Assembly: GCA_017474385.1 (NCBI GenBank)
Contig: JAFVHU010000038.1
Location: 1 to 50,329, forward strand
Source: Afipia sp.
GTDB taxonomy: Bacteria > Pseudomonadota > Alphaproteobacteria > Rhizobiales > Xanthobacteraceae
DNA length: 50,329 nt
Reading direction: 5' to 3'
Shown: positions 27,066-37,060 of the stretch, one piece after another
Layout: every line of letters begins with the position of its first letter
Numbering within the stretch: the first letter of the stretch is position 1
Translations under genes and position numbers: made by a program
Notes under the pieces: generated by a model
The model's database searches: none
The model's input: the letters and a program-made list of their open reading frames with translations, nothing else
What the model was told of the DNA's origin: nothing

Positions 27066-27130
27066 AATGCCCGGCAGCGCAGACAAGTTTACGCCGTCTG
27101 CGCAAGGCAGACGGCTATGGACCGGGCATT
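27066..27130. repeat. Nested palindromic repeat, short type
   Basis: AATGCCCGG (27066-27074) pairs with CCGGGCATT (27122-27130), and an inner CGCCGTCTGCG pairs with GGCAGACGGC. The inner module matches the one in repeat copy 6. It stands between the convergent DMT-type and cheY genes and can serve both as 3'-end hairpin. Confidence 0.8.
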
Positions 27131-27159
27131 CGAAAATTCTGAAATGATGGTGCGGCGGC

Positions 27160-27555
27160 TTACGCCGGCGCGTGATCCGGGAACACCGCTTCGATCTTGG
27201 TCTTCAGCGTCGCGGCGTTGAACGGCTTGACGATGTAGTTGTTCACACCGGCCTTCTTGGCGGCGATGACGTTTTCTGTCTTCGATTCAGCCGTGATCAT
27301 GATGAAAGGCGTGGTGGCGAGATTCGGATCGCCGCGCACTTCCTTGAGCAGATCGTATCCGGTCATCGGCTCCATGTTCCAGTCGGAGATCACGAGGCCG
27401 TACTTCTTGCCGCGCATCTTGCTGAGCGCCGCCGAGCCATCGCTGGCATCATCGATATTCTCGAAACCGAGTTGCTTGAGCAGATTGCGGATAATGCGGA
27501 TCATCGTGTTGTAGTCGTCCACAACCAGAACCGGCATCGACAAATCCATGGCCAT
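27160..27555 (-). CDS. cheY: CheY-like single-domain response regulator
   Basis: Stand-alone receiver domain, 131 residues from the ATG at 27555 (MAMDLSMPV), after GAGGGAG. All phosphotransfer residues are present: VVDDYNTM (acidic pair), the phospho-Asp in VISDWNMEPM, the Thr in IMITAES and the Lys in YIVKPF. Sequence close to the CheY that binds the flagellar switch in rhizobia. No che or flagellar genes are adjacent, so it is an orphan copy, and its partner is unknown. The frame is open to 27648, but the family starts at DLSMPVLVVDD. Confidence 0.92.
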   Translation of the reverse strand: MAMDLSMPVLVVDDYNTMIRIIRNLLKQLGFENIDDASDGSAALSKMRGKKYGLVISDWNMEPMTGYDLLKEVRGDPNLATTPFIMITAESKTENVIAAKKAGVNNYIVKPFNAATLKTKIEAVFPDHAPA

Positions 27556-27791
27556 CGCTGTTTTTCTCCCTCGAACGCAGCAACCGGCTTGCGTTATCAA
27601 CACTTTGCGGATGTCTTCTGACATCCGCAGTCGGGGCGAACCTAGCATCGGCTGCTTAAACAGCCCGTTAATCGGACCACATCGGGATTATCTTAAGTTG
27701 CGCCGTTAAGGCCTGATTCAGCAGCTTGACTCCGATGGCAGGCCGGGGTCAGGTCCGGCCCGATTTCTTCATTGTCTTCCTACCGGTACCC

Positions 27792-28766
27792 ATGACGACA
27801 AGCTTTTCCGTCATTCGTGACGCCACTCCCGCCAGCGCAATTGTAAAGAGCGCTGTGGTGGCGATGGGCAATTTCGACGGCGTCCATCTCGGCCACCGGG
27901 TGGTGATTTCAGCGGCCATCGACATGGCGCGCAAGCTCGGCAAGCCTGCCTACGCGGTGACGTTCGAGCCGCATCCGCGCAGCTTTTTCAGCCCCAACAC
28001 GCCGCAGTTCAGGCTGAGCGATGAAGCCGCCAAGCTGCGCCTGCTCGCCGGGACCGGTCTCGACGGCGCGGTGGTGATGACATTCGACGGCGCCCGCGCC
28101 GGCACCACGGCACAGGATTTCATTAACCACGATCTCATCGGCCGGCTCGGAATCAGCGGCATCGCCGTCGGCTACGACTTTCATTTCGGCAAGGGGCGCG
28201 CGGGATCGCCGTCGCTGCTCGCCAGTGAAGCGCCGCGGCTCGGCATCGAAGTCCACATCCAGGCCCACGTCGATATTCTGGATCGCCCGGTGTCATCGAG
28301 CGCGATCCGCATGGCGCTGGCCGAAGGCCAGGTCACCGAGGCGACCGCGATGCTGGGCGCGCCGTGGTTCATTTCCGGCGAAGTCATTCACGGCGAGAAG
28401 CGCGGCCGCGACATGGGCTATCCCACCGCCAACATCCGCCTCGACAAGAACTGCGGCCTCAAGCATGGCATCTATGCGGTGCGGGTCGGGATCGGCGACA
28501 AACGCTTCGACGGTGTTGCTTCCTTCGGCCGCCGCCCGACCTTCGACAACGGCGCACCGCTGCTGGAAATCTTCCTGTTCGATTTCAAGGGCGACCTCTA
28601 CGGCCAGAAGCTCGATATTGCGTTCATCGGCTTCATCCGCGACGAACTGAAGTTCGACGGGATCGACGCTCTGGTGCACCAGATGAACGACGACAGCACA
28701 AAAGCCCGCGCTGCCCTCGCCGTGGCCCCGGATGCGTTTCCGAAGCTCGGAATTGTCACGAATTGA
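27792..28766 (+). CDS. ribF: Bifunctional riboflavin kinase/FAD synthetase
   Basis: Makes FMN and FAD from riboflavin and ATP. From the ATG at 27792 it has 324 residues (308-330 in the family). The N-terminal adenylyltransferase domain has the nucleotide motif VAMGNFDGVHLGHR and VGYDFHFGKGRAG; the C-terminal kinase domain has KRGRDMGYPTANIRL and ASFGRRPTFDNG. Longer in-frame starts exist upstream (ATG at 27735) but are not conserved. ileS follows after 185 bases, as in many alphaproteobacteria (ribF-ileS-lspA). Confidence 0.96.
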   Translation: MTTSFSVIRDATPASAIVKSAVVAMGNFDGVHLGHRVVISAAIDMARKLGKPAYAVTFEPHPRSFFSPNTPQFRLSDEAAKLRLLAGTGLDGAVVMTFDGARAGTTAQDFINHDLIGRLGISGIAVGYDFHFGKGRAGSPSLLASEAPRLGIEVHIQAHVDILDRPVSSSAIRMALAEGQVTEATAMLGAPWFISGEVIHGEKRGRDMGYPTANIRLDKNCGLKHGIYAVRVGIGDKRFDGVASFGRRPTFDNGAPLLEIFLFDFKGDLYGQKLDIAFIGFIRDELKFDGIDALVHQMNDDSTKARAALAVAPDAFPKLGIVTN

Positions 28767-28951
28767 GCGGCTTGCGGGCCTTTCCGATGCCCCCCATGCC
28801 TGCTATCTAGGCCCTATGTTGGCGCGGCGCACCATAATCGGCATTAGCGGCCCGGCTTCCGTCTGAGCACACGCTCGGCGCAAGACCGGGATCGATTTAT
28901 CGTCGCACGTTCCGTGCACACCAGCGCCATTCGAGCCAAGCCAGAGCATTC

Positions 28952-31900
28952 ATGTCCGACAAGCCCCAAAAGTCCGTTGCCCCCAAAGCCGACGGCAACG
29001 ACTACTCCAGCACTCTTTATCTGCCGCAGACCGAGTTTCCGATGCGCGCGGGCCTGCCCCAGCAGGAGCCCAAAATTCTGGCGCGCTGGAACGAGATCGA
29101 CCTGTACGGCAAGCTGCGCGAGGCTGCGAAGGACCGCGCGAAATTCGTGCTGCATGACGGCCCGCCCTACGCCAACGGCAACATCCATATCGGCCACGCG
29201 CTCAACAAGATCCTCAAGGACGTGGTGACCAAGAGCCAGCAGATGCTCGGCTTCGATTCCAACTACGTGCCGGGCTGGGACTGCCATGGCCTGCCGATCG
29301 AATGGAAGATCGAGGAAGAGTACCGCTCCAAGGGCAAGAACAAGGACGCGGTGCCGATCGTCGAATTCCGCCAGGAATGCCGGGCGTTCGCTCAGAAATG
29401 GGTCGACATCCAGCGCGAGGAATTCAAACGCCTCGGCGTGGTCGGCGACTGGTCGCATCCGTACATGACGATGACCTTTCCCGCCGAAGCACAGATCGCG
29501 CGCGAACTGATGAAGTTCGCCGCCAACGGCACGCTCTATCGCGGCTCCAAGCCGGTGATGTGGAGCGTGGTCGAGAAGACCGCGCTCGCCGAAGCTGAAA
29601 TCGAATACGAGGACTACACCTCGGATGCGGTGTGGGTGAAGTTTCCGGTCAACGCCGCGCACGGCCGTCTCGCCAAGGCTTCGGTCGTGATCTGGACCAC
29701 GACACCGTGGACACTGCCGGGTAACCGCGCCATTAGCTTCTCGCCGAAGATTTCCTACGGCCTCTACAAGATCACCGACGCGCCCGCCGACAACTGGGCC
29801 AAGACCGGCGATCTTCTGATCCTCGCCGACAAGCTGGCCGAGGACGTCTTCAAGCAGGCCCGCGTCACATCGTATGAAAAAGCCGGCGACGTCTCCGCTG
29901 ATATTCTCGATGCGATCGAGTGCAATCATCCGCTGAAAGATCTAGAAGGCGGTTACGAATTCACCGTGCCGCTGCTGGCCGGCGATCATGTCACCGACGA
30001 CACCGGCACCGGCTTTGTGCATACGGCGCCTAGCCACGGCCGCGAGGACTTCGATGTCTGGACCGCGAATGCGCGCGAACTCGAAGCGCGCGGCATCAAC
30101 TCGGTCATCCCCTACACTGTCGATGCGGACGGCGCGCTGACCGAGCACGCGCCGGGCTTCACCGGCAAGCGCGTGCTCACCGACAAGGGCGAGAAGGGCG
30201 ACGCCAACGAGGCCATCATCAAGGCGCTGGCCGAGCGCGGCATGCTGCTCGCCCGCTCGCGCCTCAAGCACCAGTATCCGCATTCGTGGCGCTCGAAGAA
30301 GCCGGTGATCTATCGCAACACGCCGCAATGGTTCATCGCGATGGACAAACCCTTTTCTCTTCCCTCCCCCCTTGCGGGGGAGGGTCAGGGAGGGGGGGAG
30401 TCGCAAACGCTGGCGGCCGCTGTCACCCCCACCCCCAACCCCTCCCCGCAAGGGGGAGGGGAGCAAAAAGAAACGCTGCGCGCCCGCGCGTTGCAGGCGA
30501 TCAGCGTCACACGCTGGGTGCCCGAACAGGGTCAGAACCGCATCACCGGCATGATTGCAGGCCGCCCGGACTGGGTGATCTCACGCCAGCGCGCGTGGGG
30601 CGTGCCCATCACGGTGTTCGTGCGCGAAAAGGGCGACGGCTCCGCCGAGATTTTGCAGGACGAGGCCGTCAACAAGCGGATCGCCGACGCCTTCGAGAAG
30701 GAAGGCGCAGATGCCTGGTACGTCGAGGGCGCGCGCGAGCGTTTCCTCGGCTCGCATGCCAACGAGGAATGGCAGAAGGTCAATGACATCTGCGACGTCT
30801 GGTTCGACTCGGGTTCGACCCACGCCTTCGTGCTCGAAGATCCGGTACATTTCCCGGGCCTCGCCGGTATCAAGCGCAAGGTCGATGGCGGCAACGACAC
30901 CGTGATGTATCTCGAAGGCAGCGACCAGCATCGCGGCTGGTTTCACTCCTCGCTGCTGGAAAGCTGCGGCACCCGCGGCCGCGCGCCGTATGACGTGGTG
31001 CTGACTCACGGCTTCACGCTCGACGAGAACGGCCGCAAGATGTCGAAGTCGCTCGGAAACACCACCGAGCCGCAGAAGGTGATCTCGCAGTCCGGCGCCG
31101 ACATCCTGCGGCTGTGGGTTTGCGCGACCGACTATGCCGACGACCAGCGCATCGGCCCGGAAATCCTCAAGAACACCATCGAGACCTATCGCAAGCTGCG
31201 CAACACGATCCGCTGGATGCTCGGCACGCTGCATCACTTCAAGCGCAGCGACGCCGTGTCCTACAGCGAGATGCCGGAGCTGGAACGGCTGATGCTGCAT
31301 CGCCTGTCCGAGGTCGATGCCATCATTCGCCCAGCCTACGCGAACTTCGACTACAAGACGGTGATCGCGACGCTGGCGAACTTCATGAACACCGAACTGT
31401 CGGCGTTCTACTTCGACATCCGCAAGGACATGCTGTACTGCGATCCGCCGTCGTCGGTGGAGCGCAAGGCCGCGCTCACCACCGTGGACATTCTGTGCGA
31501 CTCGATCCTGAAGTGGCTCGCGCCCGCTGTCAGTTTCACCGCCGACGAAGCCTGGACCATGTATCGTCCCGACGCCGAACCCTCGGTGCATCTGACCACG
31601 TTCCGCGACGACCTCGACCGCTTCCGCGACGACGCTCTCGCCAAGAAATGGGAGACCATCCGCGAGGTGCGCCGGGTGGTCACCGGCGCGCTGGAAGTGG
31701 AACGCGCCGCCAAGCGCATCGGTTCGTCGCTGGAAGCCTCGCCGCTGGTCTACGTCTCCGACAAGGCGGTGTTCGCGACGCTGTTCGACGTCGATCTCGC
31801 GGAAGTCTGCATCACATCGAATGCCATGATCACGAACGAAGATGCGCCCGCGGGCGCGTTCACGCTGAACGATGTGCCCGGCGTTGCCGTCGTCGTCGAA

Positions 31901-32035
31901 AAGGCTGTCGGCACCAAGTGCGCGCGCTCCTGGAAGATTCTTCCGACCGTCGGGAGCGATCCCGAATATCCGGACGTCTCGCCTCGCGATGCCGAAGCGC
32001 TGAGGGAGTGGAAGGCGCTGGGAGTCGGTGTGTGA
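28952..32035 (+). CDS. ileS: Isoleucyl-tRNA synthetase, with an in-frame repeat insertion
   Basis: Class I synthetase that charges tRNA-Ile and edits valine; 1027 residues. The HIGH motif is in [15 protein letters not shown] (about residue 75), the CP1 editing domain spans about residues 200-440, and KMSKS is in [10 protein letters not shown] (about residue 700). Residues 468-506 (bases 30353-30466) are Gly/Pro-rich translation of a palindromic repeat, placed where E. coli IleRS has only SMDQKGLRAQ; without it the protein would be near the usual ~990. The C-terminal Cys zinc finger is reduced to KCARSWK. The GTGA at 32032 couples it to lspA. Confidence 0.96.
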   Translation: MSDKPQKSVAPKADGNDYSSTLYLPQTEFPMRAGLPQQEPKILARWNEIDLYGKLREAAKDRAKFVLHDGPPYANGNIHIGHALNKILKDVVTKSQQMLGFDSNYVPGWDCHGLPIEWKIEEEYRSKGKNKDAVPIVEFRQECRAFAQKWVDIQREEFKRLGVVGDWSHPYMTMTFPAEAQIARELMKFAANGTLYRGSKPVMWSVVEKTALAEAEIEYEDYTSDAVWVKFPVNAAHGRLAKASVVIWTTTPWTLPGNRAISFSPKISYGLYKITDAPADNWAKTGDLLILADKLAEDVFKQARVTSYEKAGDVSADILDAIECNHPLKDLEGGYEFTVPLLAGDHVTDDTGTGFVHTAPSHGREDFDVWTANARELEARGINSVIPYTVDADGALTEHAPGFTGKRVLTDKGEKGDANEAIIKALAERGMLLARSRLKHQYPHSWRSKKPVIYRNTPQWFIAMDKPFSLPSPLAGEGQGGGESQTLAAAVTPTPNPSPQGGGEQKETLRARALQAISVTRWVPEQGQNRITGMIAGRPDWVISRQRAWGVPITVFVREKGDGSAEILQDEAVNKRIADAFEKEGADAWYVEGARERFLGSHANEEWQKVNDICDVWFDSGSTHAFVLEDPVHFPGLAGIKRKVDGGNDTVMYLEGSDQHRGWFHSSLLESCGTRGRAPYDVVLTHGFTLDENGRKMSKSLGNTTEPQKVISQSGADILRLWVCATDYADDQRIGPEILKNTIETYRKLRNTIRWMLGTLHHFKRSDAVSYSEMPELERLMLHRLSEVDAIIRPAYANFDYKTVIATLANFMNTELSAFYFDIRKDMLYCDPPSSVERKAALTTVDILCDSILKWLAPAVSFTADEAWTMYRPDAEPSVHLTTFRDDLDRFRDDALAKKWETIREVRRVVTGALEVERAAKRIGSSLEASPLVYVSDKAVFATLFDVDLAEVCITSNAMITNEDAPAGAFTLNDVPGVAVVVEKAVGTKCARSWKILPTVGSDPEYPDVSPRDAEALREWKALGVGV
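30353..30466. repeat. Palindromic repeat inserted in ileS
   Basis: Left arm CCCTCCCCCCTTGCGGGGGA forms a hairpin; right arm CTCCCCGCAAGGGGGAGGGG forms another; the two arms are inverted copies of each other around a 45-base middle. Length 114 bases (38 codons), no stop codon in the ileS frame, and flanking ileS sequence is continuous on both sides. Same type as the intergenic element at 16881-17001. Confidence 0.9.
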
Positions 32036-32529
32036 ACCCGTTCCTCCGCTCCGGTGTGATCGCCGCCGTTATAGCCCTGGTGCTCGATCAGGCAGCGAAG
32101 CTCTGGCTGCTGAACGTGTTCGAACTCGGCCCGCGGGGCACGGTCGCAGTGACCCCGTTCTTCGACCTGGTGCTCGCCTGGAATACCGGCATCAGCTACG
32201 GCTGGTTCCAGGATTCAGGCCCGGTGGGCCAGGCCATCCTGCTCGCAGTCAAGGCCACGGCGGTGATCGTACTGGCGGTCTGGATGGCGAAATCCGGCAC
32301 CCGCCTTGCGGTCATCGGCCTCGGGTTCATCATCGGCGGGGCCATCGGCAACGCCATCGACCGGCTGGCCTATGGCGCGGTGGTCGATTTCGCGCTGTTT
32401 CACGTCCAGATCGGCGGAAAAACCTACAACTGGTACGTGTTTAACCTTGCCGACGTGGCCATCGTTGCCGGAGTTGCCACCCTCCTGTATGACTCCTTTG
32501 TAACCCCCGGCGCCGCAAAAAGGCCCTGA
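32032..32529 (+). CDS. lspA: Lipoprotein signal peptidase
   Basis: Inner-membrane aspartyl protease (signal peptidase II) that removes the signal peptide from diacylated prolipoproteins. The 165 residues have four hydrophobic helices; the catalytic Asp pair is D119 (GAVVDFALF) and D141 (FNLADVAIV), with the conserved GNAIDRL before. It starts with GTG at 32032, overlapping the ileS stop codon in GTGA. The ileS-lspA order is common across proteobacteria. Confidence 0.96.
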   Translation: MNPFLRSGVIAAVIALVLDQAAKLWLLNVFELGPRGTVAVTPFFDLVLAWNTGISYGWFQDSGPVGQAILLAVKATAVIVLAVWMAKSGTRLAVIGLGFIIGGAIGNAIDRLAYGAVVDFALFHVQIGGKTYNWYVFNLADVAIVAGVATLLYDSFVTPGAAKRP

Positions 32530-32659
32530 TAACCGGGGATACGCGTGTGTTATCGGCCAGTTGGCTTGTCCATCCGGCCCTCGGCAATCTGGCTTGCGGC
32601 GACATGCCCACGAGGACATCGCCGCGCCGTTTGATAACGGATTTGGACAACGGATCAGG

Positions 32660-33397
32660 ATGAACGCAATGACGGGCGGCATCGGTTCAGGTTTGCATCT
32701 CTCATCGCGCCGCGCGACGCGCGCGCTGCGGTTCGCCGCCATCCTGCTTGGCGTCGGTCTGGTACTCGGCGCCGGCCCGGTTCGCGCGCAGGACGCTGAC
32801 GAAGAAGACGACGGCAAGACCTTTGAGCAAAAGCTCATGGACAACCTGATGAGCGGTCTCGGCGGTCGCAAGCTTGAAGACGGCTCCATCGAATACCGCG
32901 AGCGCTCGCCACTCGTGGTTCCTTCCAAGGTCGATGCTCTTCCTCCGCCCCAGAGCGGCAAGCGGAAGCTGGCGCCGAACTGGCCAAAGGATCCGGACGA
33001 AGCCGAGCGCAAGGCCGCGCGCGAAGCCGCCAAGCAGAAGGCGATCAGCCCGGAGGAAGCGCGCATGCCGCTGATGCCGAGCGAACTCAACAAGCGTGTC
33101 CCGCGCGGCAGCAGGACGGCCGAGAGCAATGCGCCCGGTGGCAACAATGCGAATGCGCCGCTGATGATGATGCCGTCGGATCTCGGCTACAGCGGTGGCC
33201 TGTTCTCCAACCCGTTCGGCAGCACGAAGACGGAAACCGAGAAATTCACCTCTGAGCCCGAGCGCAGCGAACTCACGCAGCCTCCTAGCGGCTACCAGAC
33301 CCCGTCGCCGAACTTCGCCTATGGCGTCGGCCAGTTGAAAGCTCCGAAGGAAGTGTGCGACTCCGCCAGCGGCAAATGCGAAAAGCGCTGGGATTGA
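32660..33397 (+). CDS. Exported protein of unknown function
   Basis: A 245-residue protein from the ATG at 32660 (GGATCAGG before it). After a short basic part a hydrophobic segment (FAAILLGVGLVLGAGPVRA, about residues 24-42) forms a signal peptide cut before QDADEEDD. The mature protein is hydrophilic, with a conserved KTFEQKLMDNLMSGLGG helix, a Lys/Arg/Ala stretch and Pro/Ser-rich parts, ending in CDSASGKCEKRWD with two Cys. I recognise it only as a conserved hypothetical near M16 peptidase genes. It may be co-transcribed with lspA and the peptidases. Confidence 0.78.
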   Translation: MNAMTGGIGSGLHLSSRRATRALRFAAILLGVGLVLGAGPVRAQDADEEDDGKTFEQKLMDNLMSGLGGRKLEDGSIEYRERSPLVVPSKVDALPPPQSGKRKLAPNWPKDPDEAERKAAREAAKQKAISPEEARMPLMPSELNKRVPRGSRTAESNAPGGNNANAPLMMMPSDLGYSGGLFSNPFGSTKTETEKFTSEPERSELTQPPSGYQTPSPNFAYGVGQLKAPKEVCDSASGKCEKRWD

Positions 33398-33559
33398 GCC
33401 TGAGCTGAACTTCCTGGCCGCGCCGTCAATGGCCGCGGCCTCGTGATCGCGATCCGCCCGCCCGTTGATTTTTCGAGGTGCGATCGTTTCAGGTCCCGCA
33501 GTGTCGCCTCTCGCGGATTTGAATGTTTTCCGGGCGATAAATCTGCGATCCGGTACATC

Positions 33560-34957
33560 ATGATGATTTCCCGCCACCACATCGTCCGGGCCTTCACTGC
33601 GCTCGGCCTCCTGCTCGCGCCAGCCGCCATTCACTCCGCGGCTGCGCAGACCGCGCCGCAACGGCCGGCGACCTTCACGCTCTCGAACGGCCTCAGTGTC
33701 ATCGTCATTCCGGATCGCCGCACGCCGGTGGTTACGCAGATGATCTGGTACAAGGTCGGCTCGGCCGACGAGACGCCCGGCAAATCGGGCCTCGCGCATT
33801 TCCTCGAGCATCTGATGTTCAAGGGCACCAGCGCGCATCCGGCCGGTGAATTCTCCCAGTTGATCGCGCGCATCGGCGGCAACGAGAACGCCTTCACCTC
33901 CTACGACTACACCGCCTATTACCAGCGCGTCTCCCGCGACAAGCTTGCGACCATGATGGCGTTCGAGGCCGACCGCATGACCGGCCTCATTCTCAAGGAC
34001 GAGAACGTGCTGCCGGAACGCGACGTGGTGCTCGAAGAATACAACATGCGCGTCGGCAACAGCCCGGATGCGCGCCTGACCGAGCAGATCATGGCGGCGC
34101 TGTATCTCAACCATCCCTATGGCCGCCCGGTGATCGGCTGGCACCAGGAGATCGAGAAGCTGAACCGCGAGGACGCACTCGCCTTCTACAAACGCTTTTA
34201 CGCGCCCAACAACGCCACCCTGGTGATCGCCGGCGACGTCAGCGCCGACGAGGTGCGTCCAATGATCGAGGCAGCCTACGGCAAGATTCCGCCGCAGCCG
34301 GCGATTCCGCCGCAGCGGATCAGGCCGCAGGAGCCCGAGCCCGCCGGGCCGCGCACTGTGACGCTGGCCGATCCGCGTGTCGAACAGCCGGGGCTGCGCC
34401 GTTACTATCTCGTCCCGTCGTCCGTCACCGCGACCCCGGCTCAGGGCGCCGCGCTCGAAGTGCTGGCGCAGTTGATGGGCACCGGCAGCAACTCGCTGCT
34501 CTATCGCGCATTGGTGGTCGACAAGCCGCTCGCGGTCAGTGCGAGCGCCTGGTACCAGGGCACGGGCGTCGATCCGACCCAGTTCGGCATTTCAGCGTCG
34601 CCGAAACCCGGCGTCGAATTCCCGCAGGTCGAGCAGGTCATCGATGAGGTCATCGCAAAGCTTGCAACCGATCCGGTGCCGGCCGACGAGCTCGAACGCA
34701 TCAAGACCCAGATGATCGCTCAGGCGATCTACGCGCAGGACAGCCAGACTACGCTGGCGCGCTGGTACGGTGCCGCCGTCACTGTCGGCCTCAGCGTCGA
34801 CGACATCGGGGCATGGCCCGATCGTATCCGTGCCGTCACGGCCGAACAGGTTCGCGATGCCGCGCGGACATGGCTTGAGAAAAAGCGATCCGTGACCGGC
34901 TATCTCATCAAGGACACGGCCGCGACGACCGCGAAGCGCGAGGAGAAACGTTCGTGA
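33560..34957 (+). CDS. M16 family zinc peptidase, catalytic subunit
   Basis: Exported metallopeptidase of 465 residues. It starts at the ATG at 33560 (no strong Shine-Dalgarno; the frame is open back to a GTG at 33443) with a signal peptide (AFTALGLLLAPAAIHSAAAQ). The zinc motif HxxEH is intact: H80-F-L-E83-H84, with the third ligand 76 residues on at Glu160 (VVLEEYNM). Two M16 domains follow each other. It overlaps the second M16 gene by GTGA, so both are translated together and likely form the heterodimer known for PqqL/processing-peptidase-like pairs. Substrate unknown. Confidence 0.93.
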   Translation: MMISRHHIVRAFTALGLLLAPAAIHSAAAQTAPQRPATFTLSNGLSVIVIPDRRTPVVTQMIWYKVGSADETPGKSGLAHFLEHLMFKGTSAHPAGEFSQLIARIGGNENAFTSYDYTAYYQRVSRDKLATMMAFEADRMTGLILKDENVLPERDVVLEEYNMRVGNSPDARLTEQIMAALYLNHPYGRPVIGWHQEIEKLNREDALAFYKRFYAPNNATLVIAGDVSADEVRPMIEAAYGKIPPQPAIPPQRIRPQEPEPAGPRTVTLADPRVEQPGLRRYYLVPSSVTATPAQGAALEVLAQLMGTGSNSLLYRALVVDKPLAVSASAWYQGTGVDPTQFGISASPKPGVEFPQVEQVIDEVIAKLATDPVPADELERIKTQMIAQAIYAQDSQTTLARWYGAAVTVGLSVDDIGAWPDRIRAVTAEQVRDAARTWLEKKRSVTGYLIKDTAATTAKREEKRS

Positions 34958-36330
34958 TCATCACTCGCCGTCACCTGCCGCGTCTCGCGGCTGCCTTTCT
35001 TGTCGCCACGTCCTCGTTTGCTGCGCTCGTGACGCCGGCATCCGCCGCCGCGAAGGTTCAGCGCGTGGTGTCTCCGGGTGGTATCGAGGCCTGGTTCGTC
35101 CAGGACGCCACCGTGCCGCTGGTGGCGATGGAGTACGCCTTTGCCGGCGGCTCGACGCAGGACCCTGCCGACAAGCCCGGCATCGGTTCGTTCACTGCCA
35201 ACATGCTCGACGAAGGCGCTGCCGATCTGGACTCGAAAGCATTTCACGAGCGCCTCGAACGCCGCGCGATCGAGATGAGCTTTTCGGTGACCCGCGATTA
35301 CCTGCGCGGTTCGATGCGGATGCTGAAAGAAAACAGCGACGAGGCCTTCGGCCTGCTGAAGCTGGCGCTGACCTCCGCACGCTTCGACAGCGAGCCGCTG
35401 GAACGTGTTCGTGCGCAGATGCTGTCGAGCGCACGCCGCGAGACCACCAATCCGGTGTCGATCGCGGGACGCAAGTTCTGGGAACAGGCCTATGGGACCC
35501 ATCCCTATGCGCGGCAGCCGAACGGCACGCTCGAAAGCCTTCCCGCAATCCAGTCCGCCGACCTGAAGGATTACGCGCAGCGCGTGATCGCGAAGGATAC
35601 GCTGAAGATCGCCGTGGTCGGCGACATCACGCCGGAAGCGCTCGGCAAACTGCTCGACGATACGTTTGGCTCCCTGCCCGCCAAGGGCAACCTGACGCCG
35701 GTCCCGGAGGTGCAGGCCGCCAAACCGCCGCTGCACACATCGGCCATCGTGGACGTGCCGCAGACCTCGGTGAATTTCGGCGGTCCCGGCATCGCGCGCA
35801 ACGATCCCGACTTCATGGCCGCCTACATCGTCAATCACATTCTGGGCGGCGGCACGCTATCGACCCGGCTCTACAAGGAAGTCCGCGAGAAGCGCGGGCT
35901 GGTCTATTCGGTGTCGGAATCCCTGATCTGGCTGAAGAAGTCCTCGCTGTTTGCGGGCTCGACCGCGACCCGCGCCGACAAGGCGACGGAGACGCTCAAC
36001 ACCATCACCAACGAGATCGCGCGCATGGGCAGCGAAGGCCCGACCCAGACAGAACTGGATGAGGCCAAGTCCTTCCTCAAGGGCTCGCAGATGCTGGCGC
36101 TCGACACCTCGTCGAAATTCGCCACCGCGCTGCTGCAATACCAACTCGACGAGCTCGGCATCGACTATATCGAGAAGCGCAATGCGCTCGTCGATGCGGT
36201 CACGCTTGATGATGCCAAGCGCGTCGCCAAGCGGATCTGGGGTCAGGGGCTCTTGAGTGTCAGCGTCGGCCGCGCGGCGCAGGCAGCGGCGCCGCCGCCC
36301 GCAACCGGCGTTGCGCCGAAGGCGAACTAG
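34954..36330 (+). CDS. M16 family peptidase-like protein, non-catalytic partner
   Basis: A 458-residue exported protein with signal peptide (LAAAFLVATSSFAALVTPAS). It has the M16 fold but the HxxEH position reads FTANMLDEG, so it has no zinc site; the Arg-Tyr pair of the C-terminal domain is kept (EVREKRGLVYSVS). Such a subunit usually completes the chamber of the catalytic partner just upstream. The GTG start at 34954 overlaps that gene's stop codon. Ends 83 bases before convergent sodB. Confidence 0.93.
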   Translation: MIITRRHLPRLAAAFLVATSSFAALVTPASAAAKVQRVVSPGGIEAWFVQDATVPLVAMEYAFAGGSTQDPADKPGIGSFTANMLDEGAADLDSKAFHERLERRAIEMSFSVTRDYLRGSMRMLKENSDEAFGLLKLALTSARFDSEPLERVRAQMLSSARRETTNPVSIAGRKFWEQAYGTHPYARQPNGTLESLPAIQSADLKDYAQRVIAKDTLKIAVVGDITPEALGKLLDDTFGSLPAKGNLTPVPEVQAAKPPLHTSAIVDVPQTSVNFGGPGIARNDPDFMAAYIVNHILGGGTLSTRLYKEVREKRGLVYSVSESLIWLKKSSLFAGSTATRADKATETLNTITNEIARMGSEGPTQTELDEAKSFLKGSQMLALDTSSKFATALLQYQLDELGIDYIEKRNALVDAVTLDDAKRVAKRIWGQGLLSVSVGRAAQAAAPPPATGVAPKAN

Positions 36331-36413
36331 GCCTTCGACAATTTGGTCTGGCAGTCTCCGTCAGTATCGCTGGCGACGTCGCCTGGTCGTAACCGATTTT
36401 ACTCCGGCTGAAT

Positions 36414-37022
36414 TCAAATCGCAGTAGTTGCGAGTTCGTAGCGCTCCGTCACAACTTCCCAATTGACGAGCTTCGACAGGAACGCATCGACATATTTCGG
36501 CCGGAGGTTGCGGTAGTCGATGTAGTAAGAGTGCTCCCACACGTCGCATGTCAGGAGTGCAGCATGCCCCTCAGTCAGCGGCGTGTCGGCATTGCCAGTC
36601 TTGGTGACAGCGAGTTTCTCGCCGTCGAACACGAGCCAAGCCCAACCGCTGCCGAATTGGGCGATACAAGCAGCCTTGAAGACCTCCTTGAATTTCTCGA
36701 CCGAGCCGAAGTCCGTAATGATCTGCCTTTCAAGATTGCCGGGGATCGAACCACCGCCGTTCTTCTTCATGCCGAGCCAGAAATGGCTGTGGTTCCAGTG
36801 CTGGCCGGCCTGATTGAACAGCGTGCGATCGGCGAGCCTGGCAGCGCTGGTCCTGATGATGGTCTCGAGATCCATGCCCTTGTAGGGGCCATCCGCCGTC
36901 AGTTCGTTGAGCCGATCAACGTAGGCCTTGTGGTGCTTGCCGTGATGGAATTCCAGGGTCTCGGCGGACATATAGGGCGCGAGCGCATCTATCGGGTACG
37001 GCAAGGTCGGAAGCTGAAACAA
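36414..37022 (-). CDS. sodB: Superoxide dismutase, Fe/Mn type
   Basis: Converts superoxide to hydrogen peroxide and oxygen in the cytoplasm. No ATG fits; the start is TTG at 37022 (FQLPTLPYPIDAL), 6 bases after a perfect AAGGAG, giving 202 residues, the family length. Metal ligands are His26 (EFHHGKHHKAY), His78 (HWNHSHFW), Asp160 and His164 (CDVWEHSYYIDY). The Gln in FNQAGQHWNH is at the Fe-type position. It is the last gene of an irr-ahpD-peroxiredoxin-unknown-sodB run, 38 bases after the unknown gene's stop, and converges with the M16 genes. Confidence 0.94.
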   Translation of the reverse strand: MFQLPTLPYPIDALAPYMSAETLEFHHGKHHKAYVDRLNELTADGPYKGMDLETIIRTSAARLADRTLFNQAGQHWNHSHFWLGMKKNGGGSIPGNLERQIITDFGSVEKFKEVFKAACIAQFGSGWAWLVFDGEKLAVTKTGNADTPLTEGHAALLTCDVWEHSYYIDYRNLRPKYVDAFLSKLVNWEVVTERYELATTAI

Positions 37023-37060
37023 GGGAATCTCCTTCGATTTATCGTTCGAGGTTGCAGCGG

